A DNA stretch of 35,579 bases from Planctomycetales bacterium (GTDB lineage: Bacteria > Planctomycetota > SBBH01), in NCBI GenBank assembly GCA_005239795.1, contig SBBH01000113.1:1-35579 (forward strand), given 5' to 3'. The position numbers and the translations under genes were made by a program. The notes under the pieces are model-generated. The model saw nothing but the letters and a program-made list of their open reading frames with translations, was not told where the DNA came from and ran no database searches. Shown piece after piece: positions 21,538 through 29,334 of the stretch (position 1 is the first letter of the stretch; each line of letters begins with the position of its first letter).

Positions 21538-24075
21538 TCAATGACCGCGGGCATCGGACGTGGCAGAGGAAGGCGCCAGGGGAATAATGGGAATCCGCCA
21601 AAAACGACGCTCGCCGCCGACTTCCTGGACCGTGACCGAGGCCCCCTCGCGCAAGGTCGCCAGCGGGAACCGATGTAACACAAGCGCCTTGGCGCCAGGG
21701 GGAACCACGCCGAACTGGATCATCCGATCCTGTTCCCCGGGAAGAGAGAGGAGGCTCGCCAAGACGAGGGGCTCCAAGGAGCTTGAAACCACCTCATGCA
21801 TCAGTTCTGCCAATCCTGCCTCCCCGACTTCCGGGGTGATCAGGGTGTAGCGCGCCGAAAATCCCTGCGCCGCCAGCGAGAGGCTGTGGCTCCAGCGGAG
21901 AACCCTCTCACGCCCGCGGTCGTGAAGCCGGAAGACCACCTCGGCCGGGTGCACGTGCGCCTCGCCTTCCAACTTGGCGCTGGGCGTCACCTGGAAGCGG
22001 CCGATCCATTTTTCCTTAGGGAGGGCCGAGAAGATCCTCTCCGATTCCTCGATGCGCCACCCCGGCCCCAGGTCCACCGTCAGGATCCCCTGCATAGGAT
22101 TCGTGAAGTGGTTGACGAATTCCAAGGTCAGCGGAAAAACCTCCTCGCTCGCCGGGATCTTGTCCGGGAGCATCTTGATCGAAAGAATCGTGCGGACCAC
22201 CTCGATATCGACCCCCTGGATATAGATCGGGACCGGCGGCACGTGGAAAACGCTCCCGCCGCGCATGGCCTCCACGGGAACACGGTTTCCCATGATGTCC
22301 TCGGCAACGACGTCAGCTCCCAGGTTGGTCCGCCAGGTCGCTACAGCGTCGGACTTCGACCAGACAACGACAACGAGCTTGCCGTCGCGCTCGAAGACGC
22401 GGCCGTCGACCCCCAAGGGCAGGGTCGGGTGTGCCTCGCGCCAGGGGCGGGCCCCCGCCAGGCGCGACTGCCACTGGTGCCAGCAGGCCAAAAACGGCGT
22501 CGGCGCTCCTAGAGCGTCCCAGCATCCGCCGGGCCCTATCCTGTCGATCGCCATCTGCTCCACGCCCCAGTGCTTGAGATCGGCGCAGGTCCGTATGAAA
22601 TCGGAAACCTCTCTTGCGCACCCTTCCTGCGAGACGGGATCCCCTGGCATCCCCCGCACCTTCACCAGTCGCTTGGAGCGTGAGTCGCCGAGCGCCATCG
22701 CCTCTTCCGGCCCAAGGCACCAGAAGTCGACCCCCTCTGGAAGGAACGGAAAGAATGTCCCGACGCGGACCTTGTCCCCCCCCTGAAAGGGGATCAACCC
22801 AGAGAGCATGCGGGGCAATTCCCGCCAGCGCAGGTCACGATGATCCACGCCGCGTTTCTCGTCGATAAGCCAGACATCGACCCAGCGGGAGGTTCGCGCA
22901 AAGAGACTGTCTGCGCGGGGATCCGCCCGCTCGAGCCACGCCAAGATCGACGACACCCCCACAGGCGGGCGCACGACGCCAAACGTCTCAATATGGAAAA
23001 GCTTCATCCATTTTAGAAAAGCCATGAGAGGCGAGACCTCCCCATCATCGTGCGCAAGCTGGACCATCACGAACGCAGGTCCCAAGCGCGCGATCTGGTC
23101 GCCCGCCCCGTCCCCGACGGGCCGGCCGCAATCGATCCCGAATCCTTCATGAGGGGTGTCATCAGGATTGAGGATCACAAAGGAAGCCCGCCTCTCAATG
23201 AGCGGCTTCCCTTCATGGGAAAAGTGCACCTTCCAGAAAAACCAGCCGGTGCTCAAATTTTCCGGGCGCCAGACCCGCTCGATCTCTCCGCTAACGGGGG
23301 ACTGGACGAGGGAGTCCCTGGCCACGACGCGCCCCTGGAAATCCCACACCTCCTGCTCGACCTTATAGGCGCCTGAGGGAAGCCCCCAGTAACGCACCGT
23401 AAAAACGGGCGGGTTCCCTCCCCTCCAGAACGTGCCGTCCCGAGCCCCGGTGTTGAACTCGGAGCGGGGCCTTCGAAAAAAACGCATCCCGTCGAAAGCG
23501 ACGCGCCCCTCGATGGAGGGCCCCAGCCCTTCGATCGGCGTCTGAACGATCTCGAGGCGGATCCGCGCAAAGCGCGTCCCGCGGGGGATCTCGTGGATCT
23601 CGACAGAAAACGAGCGCGCGCCTTCCCTGACGTCTCGGTATACGGAAACGGTGGATAAAACCTGCCGGTCTCCGTCCAACCATTCAATGACCACGCGCGC
23701 CTCGCCCCCGCGCGAGCGGATGCCAGCGAGCTCTAGACATCCTTCCAATAAATAGGAAAAAGAGGAATCGACCTCGACGGGGTTGCGCATCTGAAGTCCG
23801 ACGTTGGTGCCGTTGGCGACGAGCACGGCCTGGCGTTCTCCCATGACGCCTTTCTCCAGATTCACCACGCCGTAGTGCATGTAGCCGGCATCCCTGTCCT
23901 GAAACTGCAGCCATCGGTCGGGCTTCTTGTCCAGATCCTCGTCCTGCTCGAAAGAGCCATCCTGCCCCTCCTGGGCCAGGAGGTCTTCCCAGAGCCGCGC
24001 CTCGCCGGCCCATGATTCGAGAGGCCACAAGAGAACAAAGCAGACGAGCGCCGCCGCGCGGAGGATGGAGTTCAT
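21538..24075 (-). CDS. large secreted protein of unknown function (845 aa)
   Basis: The start is the ATG at 24075, with AAGGA 4 nt before it, giving the signal peptide MNSILRAAALVCFVLLWPLE with cleavage near WAG. I recognise no family with confidence. Visible parts are an N-terminal beta-rich region (residues about 30-190) reminiscent of a carbohydrate-binding jelly roll. A middle region has barrel-like strands (FGIDCGRPVGDG, then FHIETFGVVRPPVG, VDVWLIDEKRG, VDFWCLGPEEA). The C-terminal third looks like beta-sandwich domains. The middle recalls glycoside-hydrolase barrels that analyse poorly by motif, but I see no certain catalytic pair. It lies downstream of fliD and the 118-residue gene on the same strand, separated from the latter by a heptad array. 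Confidence 0.6.
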   Translation of the reverse strand: MNSILRAAALVCFVLLWPLESWAGEARLWEDLLAQEGQDGSFEQDEDLDKKPDRWLQFQDRDAGYMHYGVVNLEKGVMGERQAVLVANGTNVGLQMRNPVEVDSSFSYLLEGCLELAGIRSRGGEARVVIEWLDGDRQVLSTVSVYRDVREGARSFSVEIHEIPRGTRFARIRLEIVQTPIEGLGPSIEGRVAFDGMRFFRRPRSEFNTGARDGTFWRGGNPPVFTVRYWGLPSGAYKVEQEVWDFQGRVVARDSLVQSPVSGEIERVWRPENLSTGWFFWKVHFSHEGKPLIERRASFVILNPDDTPHEGFGIDCGRPVGDGAGDQIARLGPAFVMVQLAHDDGEVSPLMAFLKWMKLFHIETFGVVRPPVGVSSILAWLERADPRADSLFARTSRWVDVWLIDEKRGVDHRDLRWRELPRMLSGLIPFQGGDKVRVGTFFPFLPEGVDFWCLGPEEAMALGDSRSKRLVKVRGMPGDPVSQEGCAREVSDFIRTCADLKHWGVEQMAIDRIGPGGCWDALGAPTPFLACWHQWQSRLAGARPWREAHPTLPLGVDGRVFERDGKLVVVVWSKSDAVATWRTNLGADVVAEDIMGNRVPVEAMRGGSVFHVPPVPIYIQGVDIEVVRTILSIKMLPDKIPASEEVFPLTLEFVNHFTNPMQGILTVDLGPGWRIEESERIFSALPKEKWIGRFQVTPSAKLEGEAHVHPAEVVFRLHDRGRERVLRWSHSLSLAAQGFSARYTLITPEVGEAGLAELMHEVVSSSLEPLVLASLLSLPGEQDRMIQFGVVPPGAKALVLHRFPLATLREGASVTVQEVGGERRFWRIPIIPLAPSSATSDARGH

Positions 24076-24098
24076 CACATCCTTCATATCGACAGGGA

Positions 24099-24147
24099 AC
24101 TCATGAGTCATGAGAAATGAGTGACGAATCTCGATCGACGAACGACG
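24099..24147. repeat. single-arm heptad-repeat array (7 x 7 bp)
   Basis: Seven successive heptads follow A-N4-T/C-G: ACTCATG, AGTCATG, AGAAATG, AGTGACG and so on, for exactly 49 bp. It ends 4 nt after the TAA (24154-24152) of the 118-residue gene, and its other end is 23 nt upstream of the next start. No inverted arm is seen. Confidence 0.8.
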
Positions 24148-24151
24148 TCCG

Positions 24152-24508
24152 TTATGCGGAGACATCCAGAGACAGTCCCAGATCAGGGATCGTCTGCGTC
24201 CAGCGCGAGCGGGGAACGACCCGGAGCTTGCGCCGTTTGCCGCGCAGGTCGGGTTCATGGTCCGCGCGATTGGCCAGGGGCGTACGCGAGCGCTCGGCCA
24301 CCAGGATCGGTAGATCCGGCCGCGACGTCACAAGCGACGCCAGGGACCGATCGGGCTCCGGCGTGGCGGGGGACTCCTGCCTCATCTGTCGAGCAAGGGC
24401 CTGCGGGGCTAGCGCCGCCTCAGCGTCCGGAGCCGGCAGGGCCGACGAAACAGCCGTGGCGGCCAGAAGAGGCTCGCGCAGGGCAGAGACCTGCATCTCG
24501 CCGGACAT
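24152..24508 (-). CDS. hypothetical protein coupled to fliD (118 aa)
   Basis: The ATG at 24508 lies 3 nt after the fliD stop with GGGGTGA as Shine-Dalgarno, so it is very probably cotranslated with fliD. The product has an Ala-rich helical start, a Pro/Glu middle and a basic cluster (RGKRRKLRVVPRSRW) before a short end, LGLSLDVSA. FliS, the usual neighbour and FliC chaperone, does not look like this. I do not recognise a family. Its position suggests a part in flagellar cap or filament export or assembly, as inference only. Confidence 0.55.
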   Translation of the reverse strand: MSGEMQVSALREPLLAATAVSSALPAPDAEAALAPQALARQMRQESPATPEPDRSLASLVTSRPDLPILVAERSRTPLANRADHEPDLRGKRRKLRVVPRSRWTQTIPDLGLSLDVSA

Positions 24509-24511
24509 GGA

Positions 24512-26530
24512 TCACCCCAGCTGATCCGTGAAGGACCCGATCGCGGACGCCCTCAGATGTTTGGCCAGGATCTCCTCGACCAGCTCCGTGAACTCTCGTT
24601 CGCTGACAGGGTCATCCTTCAGACGGTCGCCTAGGAAGCGCAGCCGCCCGGTCTGGCGGTCCGTCGAAAGTTCCAGGATCTTCGCGACCCGCGTGAGGGC
24701 CCCCTCCGGACCGATCAGGAGATCGCGCACCCCGGCGCGCTCCCGAGTCAGGGCCTTCCGGAAGAGATCCGCATCGAAGTGGACCAAGCCGTCCGCCTCG
24801 TCGACAATGCCGATTGACTCCAAGGAGTTGGCCGGCGTGCGCGGCGCGGCAATGCGGTCGAAGACACGGCTCAGCCCCTGGCGCAGATGGGTCACGAGAA
24901 CCTCCAACTGAAGCTCGTGGATGGTCAGGCGCTTGGGGTCCCGCTCGGCCTGGACGCCGACAGCGGTGAGCTGGGGATTGTCCTCCACCTCAGAGCCGAT
25001 CTCCTGGCGGATGCGGCTGACGGTGGGCTCCTCGTCGAAAATCCCTCCGCGCACGAGAAAACCATTCAGGAGACCCAATGTCTTGTTGTACTGGTCGATG
25101 AACCGCGAGATCTGGTCGACCAAGGGATCGAAAAAGCGGTCCACCGTCACCGTGCTCTTCCCCTCGCCCAGAAGCGTCAGGCGAACCGACGGGATCGCCC
25201 CGTCCACTGTGTTGGACGGTGACTTCTTCTCCTGTCCGTCGACAGTGAACGCCGCGTCCCGGGAAGCCACAAGCAGCGTCTTGGGGACCAGCTCGAGGTT
25301 GGCATCGCGCGTCAAAAGGCCGATCTCCTGAAGAATCCCATCTGGATCCTCGAATTCCAGTGTCACGTCGGCCGCCGGCGCTGTGATGACCAAGCGGTTT
25401 CCCTCCAGGCGCGCCCTAATCCCAAGACGGGAAACGCCCCCATCCAAAGTAAAATCGAAATCGCGGTCTTCTGAGATGTCGAGGCGGCCGTTGTAGTTCA
25501 AGTCCTCTCCCGTATCGAGGACCCCGTCGCCATCCTCATCTTCTGCCGTGTCGAGGACACCGTTCCCGTTGGCGTCCTCACCGTGGTTCAAGGTCCGGCT
25601 GAAGTTCCGGTCTTCCGCGTTGTTGAGGCGGCCGTCTTCGTTGACGTCCTCCCCAAAGTTGATCCGGCGCATGATTGCGCCCAGGCCGTCGGTCTCCTGA
25701 ATCAGGATGACGACTCCATTAATCGAAAATTCTCCCAAAAGGTCGAGCGCTGCCGCGCCGTTGCCGACGGGATCGGAAACGATCGACGCCCCCGAGGCCA
25801 GCTCCAGGACCGACACCGCCGACGTCTCCAGGCCCTCGGCGAAGGCGCCTGACGGAAGGGGGCTTGCCGAAAGCAGATCGCCGTCTCCCACGCGGACGCG
25901 GCGTCCCTCGAAGAGTGCGTCATCCTGAATCTCGCGCAAACGACTCAAAAGCGATGTCAAGCTCTCCTCCAAGCGCGGGATCTCGAACCGGCGGGAGTCG
26001 GCGACAGGCCCCTGCAATTCCCGCAGGGCCTGGAGGATCCCGTCGCGGTTCGCCTCGAGGACCTCTCTGCGCGCCTGCTCCACCCTCAAGCGCGAGGCGA
26101 AAGCGTCGAAAACCGCGAACTGCGGCAGGATCCGGCGCCCCTGTCCGAAAAATATGGCCGATTGGGCCAGGAAAGCGCGGCGCACGTCGCTCACGAAGGC
26201 GAGCTCCTTGAGAAGCGTCGTGCGGCCCGCGGCGTCCTCGAGCACCGTCGTCGTCTCGCCGCCCGTCGCGATGACCCGCCCGTCGGAGCTGATCGCGGTG
26301 TGGATCGTGACGCGCTGGCCCGTGACGGAGAAATCCTGCCCGTGGCGCTTGGCCGCCAGGCGCTGGAAGGCGGTGTGCTGGCGCTCGAAGGCGTAGACCT
26401 GAATGATGCTGTTGCTCTTGCGAGCCGAGGGAGGGCGGCTCGCGCCCGATTCGCCAATGGGAACCCGGTAGCCGATCGGCCCGGCGAGCTCCGCTTTTTC
26501 CTCGTCCCCCCGGCGGCGCTTGACGCGCAA
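24512..26530 (-). CDS. fliD: flagellar filament cap protein FliD with inserted calcium-loop repeats (672 aa)
   Basis: FliD forms the cap under which flagellin polymerises outside the cell. The FliD C-terminal signature is clear (AAFTVDGQEKKSPSNTV, then DGAIPSVRLTLLGEG, VTVDRFFDPLVDQISRFIDQYN, residues about 426-482). Before it lies a flagellin-IN-like repeat (FSINGVVILIQETDGLGAIMRRIN ... GIRARLEGNRLVIT in outline). That repeat is interrupted at about 294-360 by several D-x-N-x-D/N-G-x-L-x-x-x-E-D units (ANGNGVLDTAED, EDGDGVLDTGED), which look like EF-hand or type-3-thrombospondin calcium loops. The N-terminal 40 residues lack the usual GLASGLD motif. The start is a TTG at 26530 behind AAGGGGGGAT; there is no ATG in frame for more than 280 codons. 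A structured leader (26531-26697) carries the Shine-Dalgarno in a hairpin. Confidence 0.82.
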   Translation of the reverse strand: MRVKRRRGDEEKAELAGPIGYRVPIGESGASRPPSARKSNSIIQVYAFERQHTAFQRLAAKRHGQDFSVTGQRVTIHTAISSDGRVIATGGETTTVLEDAAGRTTLLKELAFVSDVRRAFLAQSAIFFGQGRRILPQFAVFDAFASRLRVEQARREVLEANRDGILQALRELQGPVADSRRFEIPRLEESLTSLLSRLREIQDDALFEGRRVRVGDGDLLSASPLPSGAFAEGLETSAVSVLELASGASIVSDPVGNGAAALDLLGEFSINGVVILIQETDGLGAIMRRINFGEDVNEDGRLNNAEDRNFSRTLNHGEDANGNGVLDTAEDEDGDGVLDTGEDLNYNGRLDISEDRDFDFTLDGGVSRLGIRARLEGNRLVITAPAADVTLEFEDPDGILQEIGLLTRDANLELVPKTLLVASRDAAFTVDGQEKKSPSNTVDGAIPSVRLTLLGEGKSTVTVDRFFDPLVDQISRFIDQYNKTLGLLNGFLVRGGIFDEEPTVSRIRQEIGSEVEDNPQLTAVGVQAERDPKRLTIHELQLEVLVTHLRQGLSRVFDRIAAPRTPANSLESIGIVDEADGLVHFDADLFRKALTRERAGVRDLLIGPEGALTRVAKILELSTDRQTGRLRFLGDRLKDDPVSEREFTELVEEILAKHLRASAIGSFTDQLG

Positions 26531-26697
26531 GTATCCCCCCTTTTTCCCTCAAGCCCGGGGGGAAAAGGACCGATGGAAGGGGGGATTTAAAGACGTCTTA
26601 AAACGGTCTTACCCCGCATCGAACCCTCTGTGAGCCCCCCTCACAGACCTTCCAGCGGCTAAACCCGCCCTCGATGCGGGTTTTTTATTCCCCCTCA
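26531..26697 (-). promoter_or_regulatory. structured 5' leader of fliD, possible cis-regulatory RNA
   Basis: On the minus strand, in order: a 10-bp outer stem (26671-26680 with 26613-26622) encloses a small GCGG/CCGC hairpin and a perfect 8-bp hairpin with a 5-nt G loop (26627-26647). Next come a near-perfect palindrome around AAGACGTCTT and a GACCG/CGGTC stem. Last, ATCCCCCCTT (26577-26586) is exactly complementary to the Shine-Dalgarno AAGGGGGGAT (26533-26542), with an inner CCTTTTCCC/GGGAAAAAGG hairpin. The three-way junction followed by a sequestered ribosome site resembles riboswitch or protein-binding leaders; I match it to no known class. Confidence 0.5.
26661..26686 (+). terminator. 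intrinsic-terminator-like hairpin on the plus strand
   Basis: AAACCCGC, loop CCTCGAT, GCGGGTTT and six T in all. The T-run also follows directly on the longer 10-bp stem formed with 26613-26622, so two alternative stems compete. No plus-strand gene ends here, so it may end antisense transcription, end a small plus-strand RNA of about 150 nt, or be only the mirror of the leader structure. Confidence 0.4.
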
Positions 26698-26703
26698 AAA
26701 ATT

Positions 26704-26731
26704 ACTCTATGCCATCTCCTCCCCTTGTCAA
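26704..26731 (-). promoter_or_regulatory. sigma-70-type promoter for fliD leader
   Basis: The minus strand has TTGACA (26731-26726), a 16-bp spacer and TAGAGT (26709-26704). Transcription would start near 26697 and give a leader of about 165 nt. The surrounding 26690-26830 is AT-rich for this genome, as expected of a divergent promoter region shared with the plus-strand peptidase gene. Confidence 0.5.
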
Positions 26732-26835
26732 GATAACACCCCTTCACACTAGATCATAAATCAATTATTTAAAAGTTTTGTGTTATTTTAAGAAGAAAAA
26801 CATCGACGCGAACATTTTTCACCTTGGACGGTTTC

Positions 26836-27627
26836 ATGAAAGAGCGATATTGTCGTCTCCTTATGTGGCGCCGAAAAATATTTCTGGCGGCCCTGGCCGG
26901 ACTCCTGACGGGGTTGGTTTTCCTTCTCCCGGCAGCCCCAGAGGAAAAGACTCCTGCGTCTGCGGAACATCCCCCCCGGCTTCTGCTGACCGGATTCGCC
27001 CCGTTCGGCGGAAAACCCCGCAACGTCTCCTGGGACGCAATCGCTCCCCTGGATGGAAAGAGCGTGGACGGCGTCAAGGTGCATTGCCTAGAGCTCCCCG
27101 TGGAATGGGGCAAGATCCAGGAGCCCCTCTCCAAGGCAATGGACGCCTGGCAACCGCAAGGGGTCCTCTGCCTGGGTGAAGGGCTCTCCAATACGATCTC
27201 CATCGAGACCGTGGCGAAAAACGAGGTAAAGCCGAACCCAGACAACGCCCGGCGGCTGCCGGGACGCAAGGTCGTCCGGGCGGACGCTCCTGAGAGCTAC
27301 GCGACGGCCCTTCCCGTGCAGAAAATCCAAGAAGGGCTTGAAGAGAAGGAAACGGGGTTCCGGGTTGTTCGTTCCAAGAGCGCCGGCCGTTACCTCTGCG
27401 AGGAATGCTTTTTCACACTCATGCACCTGGGGACGATGCGCTTCGCCGCAGGCCAGCCGCACGGCTTCGTCCATCTCCCCCCCTATCCCAGCCAGAGCAC
27501 GCCAAATCAGCAAAAGGCGCACGAAACAAAAGTCCGCGACGTGGTGCTTGTAATCATCCGGGTCATGATCCAAGAGCATCCCGACCTTTTCGCGCTTCCG
27601 GCCGAAACAGCCGCCCAGCCGCAGTAG
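26836..27627 (+). CDS. exported pyroglutamyl-peptidase I-like cysteine peptidase (263 aa)
   Basis: Pyroglutamyl peptidase I (family C15) removes N-terminal pyroglutamate. The start LLLTGFAPFGGKPRNVSW is the family's entry motif. The catalytic triad is plausibly complete: Glu124 in IETVAKNE, Cys188 in SAGRYLCEE and His213 in GFVHLPPYP. Unlike ordinary cytosolic C15 enzymes of about 215 residues, this one has an N-terminal basic and hydrophobic segment (RRKIFLAALAGLLTGLVFLL, residues 12-31) before PEEKTPASAE, so it is exported or membrane-tethered. The ATG at 26836 has only a weak GGACGG upstream; ATG 26863 is an alternative that keeps the signal. The methyltransferase gene follows without a gap. 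Confidence 0.8.
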   Translation: MKERYCRLLMWRRKIFLAALAGLLTGLVFLLPAAPEEKTPASAEHPPRLLLTGFAPFGGKPRNVSWDAIAPLDGKSVDGVKVHCLELPVEWGKIQEPLSKAMDAWQPQGVLCLGEGLSNTISIETVAKNEVKPNPDNARRLPGRKVVRADAPESYATALPVQKIQEGLEEKETGFRVVRSKSAGRYLCEECFFTLMHLGTMRFAAGQPHGFVHLPPYPSQSTPNQQKAHETKVRDVVLVIIRVMIQEHPDLFALPAETAAQPQ

Positions 27628-28446
27628 ATGCCGAAGCTTCCCCTCAACCGCCGCTCCTTCCGGCAGACGCTCCAACGCTACGACAGCGCCGTGGAGCGGA
27701 AGATCCGGGATTTGAACGCCGCTCGAGGGGAGCCGGCGACGCGCCGGGAGGTGAATGCCTTTTTCAAGCGGGAGCTTGCGCGCCTCGGACGCTTCGAGCA
27801 CGCCATCGACCTCGGGTGCAACACCGGCGATTTTGCACGCGCGGTGCTGGCCCCCCGGTGCCGGGAGTTGATCCTCGTCGATTTTTCGGCGAAGGCGCTC
27901 GCCCGCGCCAGGGCCACAGTCACTTCTCCCAAAGGTGGAAATCATCCGCCGTCCGTGACTCGTGGATCGTGGATCGTGGATCGCGAACAGTCACTGCGCC
28001 GGCGAACCACGCGCCACGAACCACGAACCACAAAAAGCCTCTCGTCTATTCCGCTGGCGGTCTCTTTCCTGCAAGCCGACCTCACCCGCGACTGGGCCAA
28101 GATCGCCTCGGTGGGGCCGTTCGATCTTGTGACTCTTTGCGAGGTGATCCAGCATATTCCCGATGCAGTGAAGCGGCGCCTTGTCTTTGCCCGCGCGGCG
28201 CGCCTCGTCAAGCGCGGCGGGCTTTTCCTCTTCTCGCACTATGCGCGGGTGCCCGGAGAACCGGCCGAAGGATTCTTCCACTCGCCGCATTACCGACATC
28301 TCCTCTACTACCACTCTGCGCAGGCGGGCCAGATCGAGCGATGGGCGAATCGGGACGGACTCCTCATCCTCAGGCACGCGCGCCTCGGCCCCGTCAACGC
28401 CTTCCTCATGAAGAAGGGGCCGTCCGGAAATAACTGCTGTGTCTGA
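27628..28446 (+). CDS. SAM-dependent methyltransferase carrying an in-frame repeat insert (272 aa)
   Basis: The ATG follows the peptidase stop directly (TAGATG). SAM motif I is AIDLGCNTGDFARAVL (about residues 64-79), the acidic strand end is ILVDFS, then QADLTRDW and FDLVTLCEVIQHIPD, as in class I methyltransferases. Between the helix after ILVDFS and QADL, where the family has a short loop, about 30 extra residues are read from the heptad element at 27955-28030 (residues about 110-135: WIVDREQS, RRTTRHEPRTT). The frame is kept. The insert is on a surface loop by analogy, so the enzyme may still fold. The substrate is unknown. Confidence 0.82.
   Translation: MPKLPLNRRSFRQTLQRYDSAVERKIRDLNAARGEPATRREVNAFFKRELARLGRFEHAIDLGCNTGDFARAVLAPRCRELILVDFSAKALARARATVTSPKGGNHPPSVTRGSWIVDREQSLRRRTTRHEPRTTKSLSSIPLAVSFLQADLTRDWAKIASVGPFDLVTLCEVIQHIPDAVKRRLVFARAARLVKRGGLFLFSHYARVPGEPAEGFFHSPHYRHLLYYHSAQAGQIERWANRDGLLILRHARLGPVNAFLMKKGPSGNNCCV
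27955..28030. repeat. paired heptad-repeat element inside a coding sequence
   Basis: GTGACTC and three exact GTGGATC fill 27955-27982, then a 20-bp spacer, then CGAACCA, CGCGCCA, CGAACCA, CGAACCA at 28003-28030. The arms are inverted complements in unit (TGGATCG against TGGTTCG). It lies in frame within the methyltransferase gene. Its right arm is close in sequence to the right arm of the element at 21218-21298. Confidence 0.92.
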
Positions 28447-28477
28447 TAGAATCGATCGATTATGTTCGCGCGAGTCC

Positions 28478-29275
28478 TTAGCTTCCTGTCGAGTGATACC
28501 TTCGGATTCCGGCGCGCCAGACGAGGCCCGCCATCAGCGCAAAAACCACGGCGACCACCGGCGTCAAAAGCGCGACCTGGCGCGTCCCGTCTCCCCAGCG
28601 CTCTCCCGCGATCAAAAGCCCTGCCGGGTAGTATCCGATGAACGCGAAGGGGATCACAGTTTGCAGGAGGATCCGGACAGCCGGGTGGAAGATCTCGATC
28701 GGATATCGCCCGAAAACGATGCAGTTGAAGACCGGGGGCTGTATCCCCAGGCGGTCCTCGAACCAGAAGTTGACACAGGTCAACACAAGAAAAACCGAGG
28801 TGATGATGACGCCCCCTGAGAGAGCTAGAAGCGCCGCTGCCGCCGCGTGACCCACCGTCCAATCGACAGGGAGCCTGGCCCCCGACCAGGCGACCAGGGC
28901 CCCGCCGACCATGATCTCGGTCACGGCCAGCGGATTGAAGCTGTGCAGGAGCACCTGGAGGAACGGCGAGAACGGCCGCAACAGCACCTGGTCGAACCGC
29001 CCCTCGATCAAGTACTCCTCGCTGAAGCGATAAAGGCTCTCGGCGAAGAATTCGAGGACCCCCACCGAGATCATCGAGAATCCGTAGATGAAAAGGATCG
29101 CGTCCCGCGGCCATCCGCCGATCGCTGTCACCCCCGCCCCGGCAAAGATGCCGGCCAGGAACGACAACCCCGCCGCTGAAACCATGAGATCCCCCAACAC
29201 CTGGGCCAGGAAATCCCATCGATAGGCCAGCCGTGCCTTGAGGTACTGCACAAGATACAGCCAGGCGATCCTCAA
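28478..29275 (-). CDS. ABC-2-type exporter permease 1 (265 aa)
   Basis: Six hydrophobic segments fit the ABC-2 permease family that includes DUF990 proteins. The marker stretch is the amphipathic part FFAESLYRFSEEYLIEGRFDQVLLRPFSPFLQV (in outline), seen in this group's cytosolic loop, and a late YPIEIFHPAVRILLQTVIPF also fits. With permease 2 (29335-30210) and the ATPase (30207-31202) it forms a complete exporter with two unlike membrane subunits. A heptad array separates it from permease 2. It converges on the methyltransferase gene with 31 nt between. The exported compound is unknown. Confidence 0.85.
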   Translation of the reverse strand: MRIAWLYLVQYLKARLAYRWDFLAQVLGDLMVSAAGLSFLAGIFAGAGVTAIGGWPRDAILFIYGFSMISVGVLEFFAESLYRFSEEYLIEGRFDQVLLRPFSPFLQVLLHSFNPLAVTEIMVGGALVAWSGARLPVDWTVGHAAAAALLALSGGVIITSVFLVLTCVNFWFEDRLGIQPPVFNCIVFGRYPIEIFHPAVRILLQTVIPFAFIGYYPAGLLIAGERWGDGTRQVALLTPVVAVVFALMAGLVWRAGIRRYHSTGS

Positions 29276-29293
29276 GCCGCCTGTCCTTCCTTA

Positions 29294-29328
29294 CTCATGT
29301 CCCATGTCTCATGACCCATGACTCATGA
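29294..29328. repeat. single-arm heptad-repeat array (5 x 7 bp)
   Basis: CTCATGT, CCCATGT, CTCATGA, CCCATGA and CTCATGA stand in tandem. The array ends 6 nt after the stop of permease 2 (29335) and lies 18 nt before the start of permease 1. No inverted arm is visible. Confidence 0.85.
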
Positions 29329-29334
29329 CTTTCC

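Noticed and set aside
26540..26686. 6S RNA or other known plus-strand ncRNA
   Set aside because: The T-run and stems are suggestive, but there is no long single rod with a central bubble as in 6S RNA, and no plus-strand promoter was found; kept only as an alternative in the leader finding.
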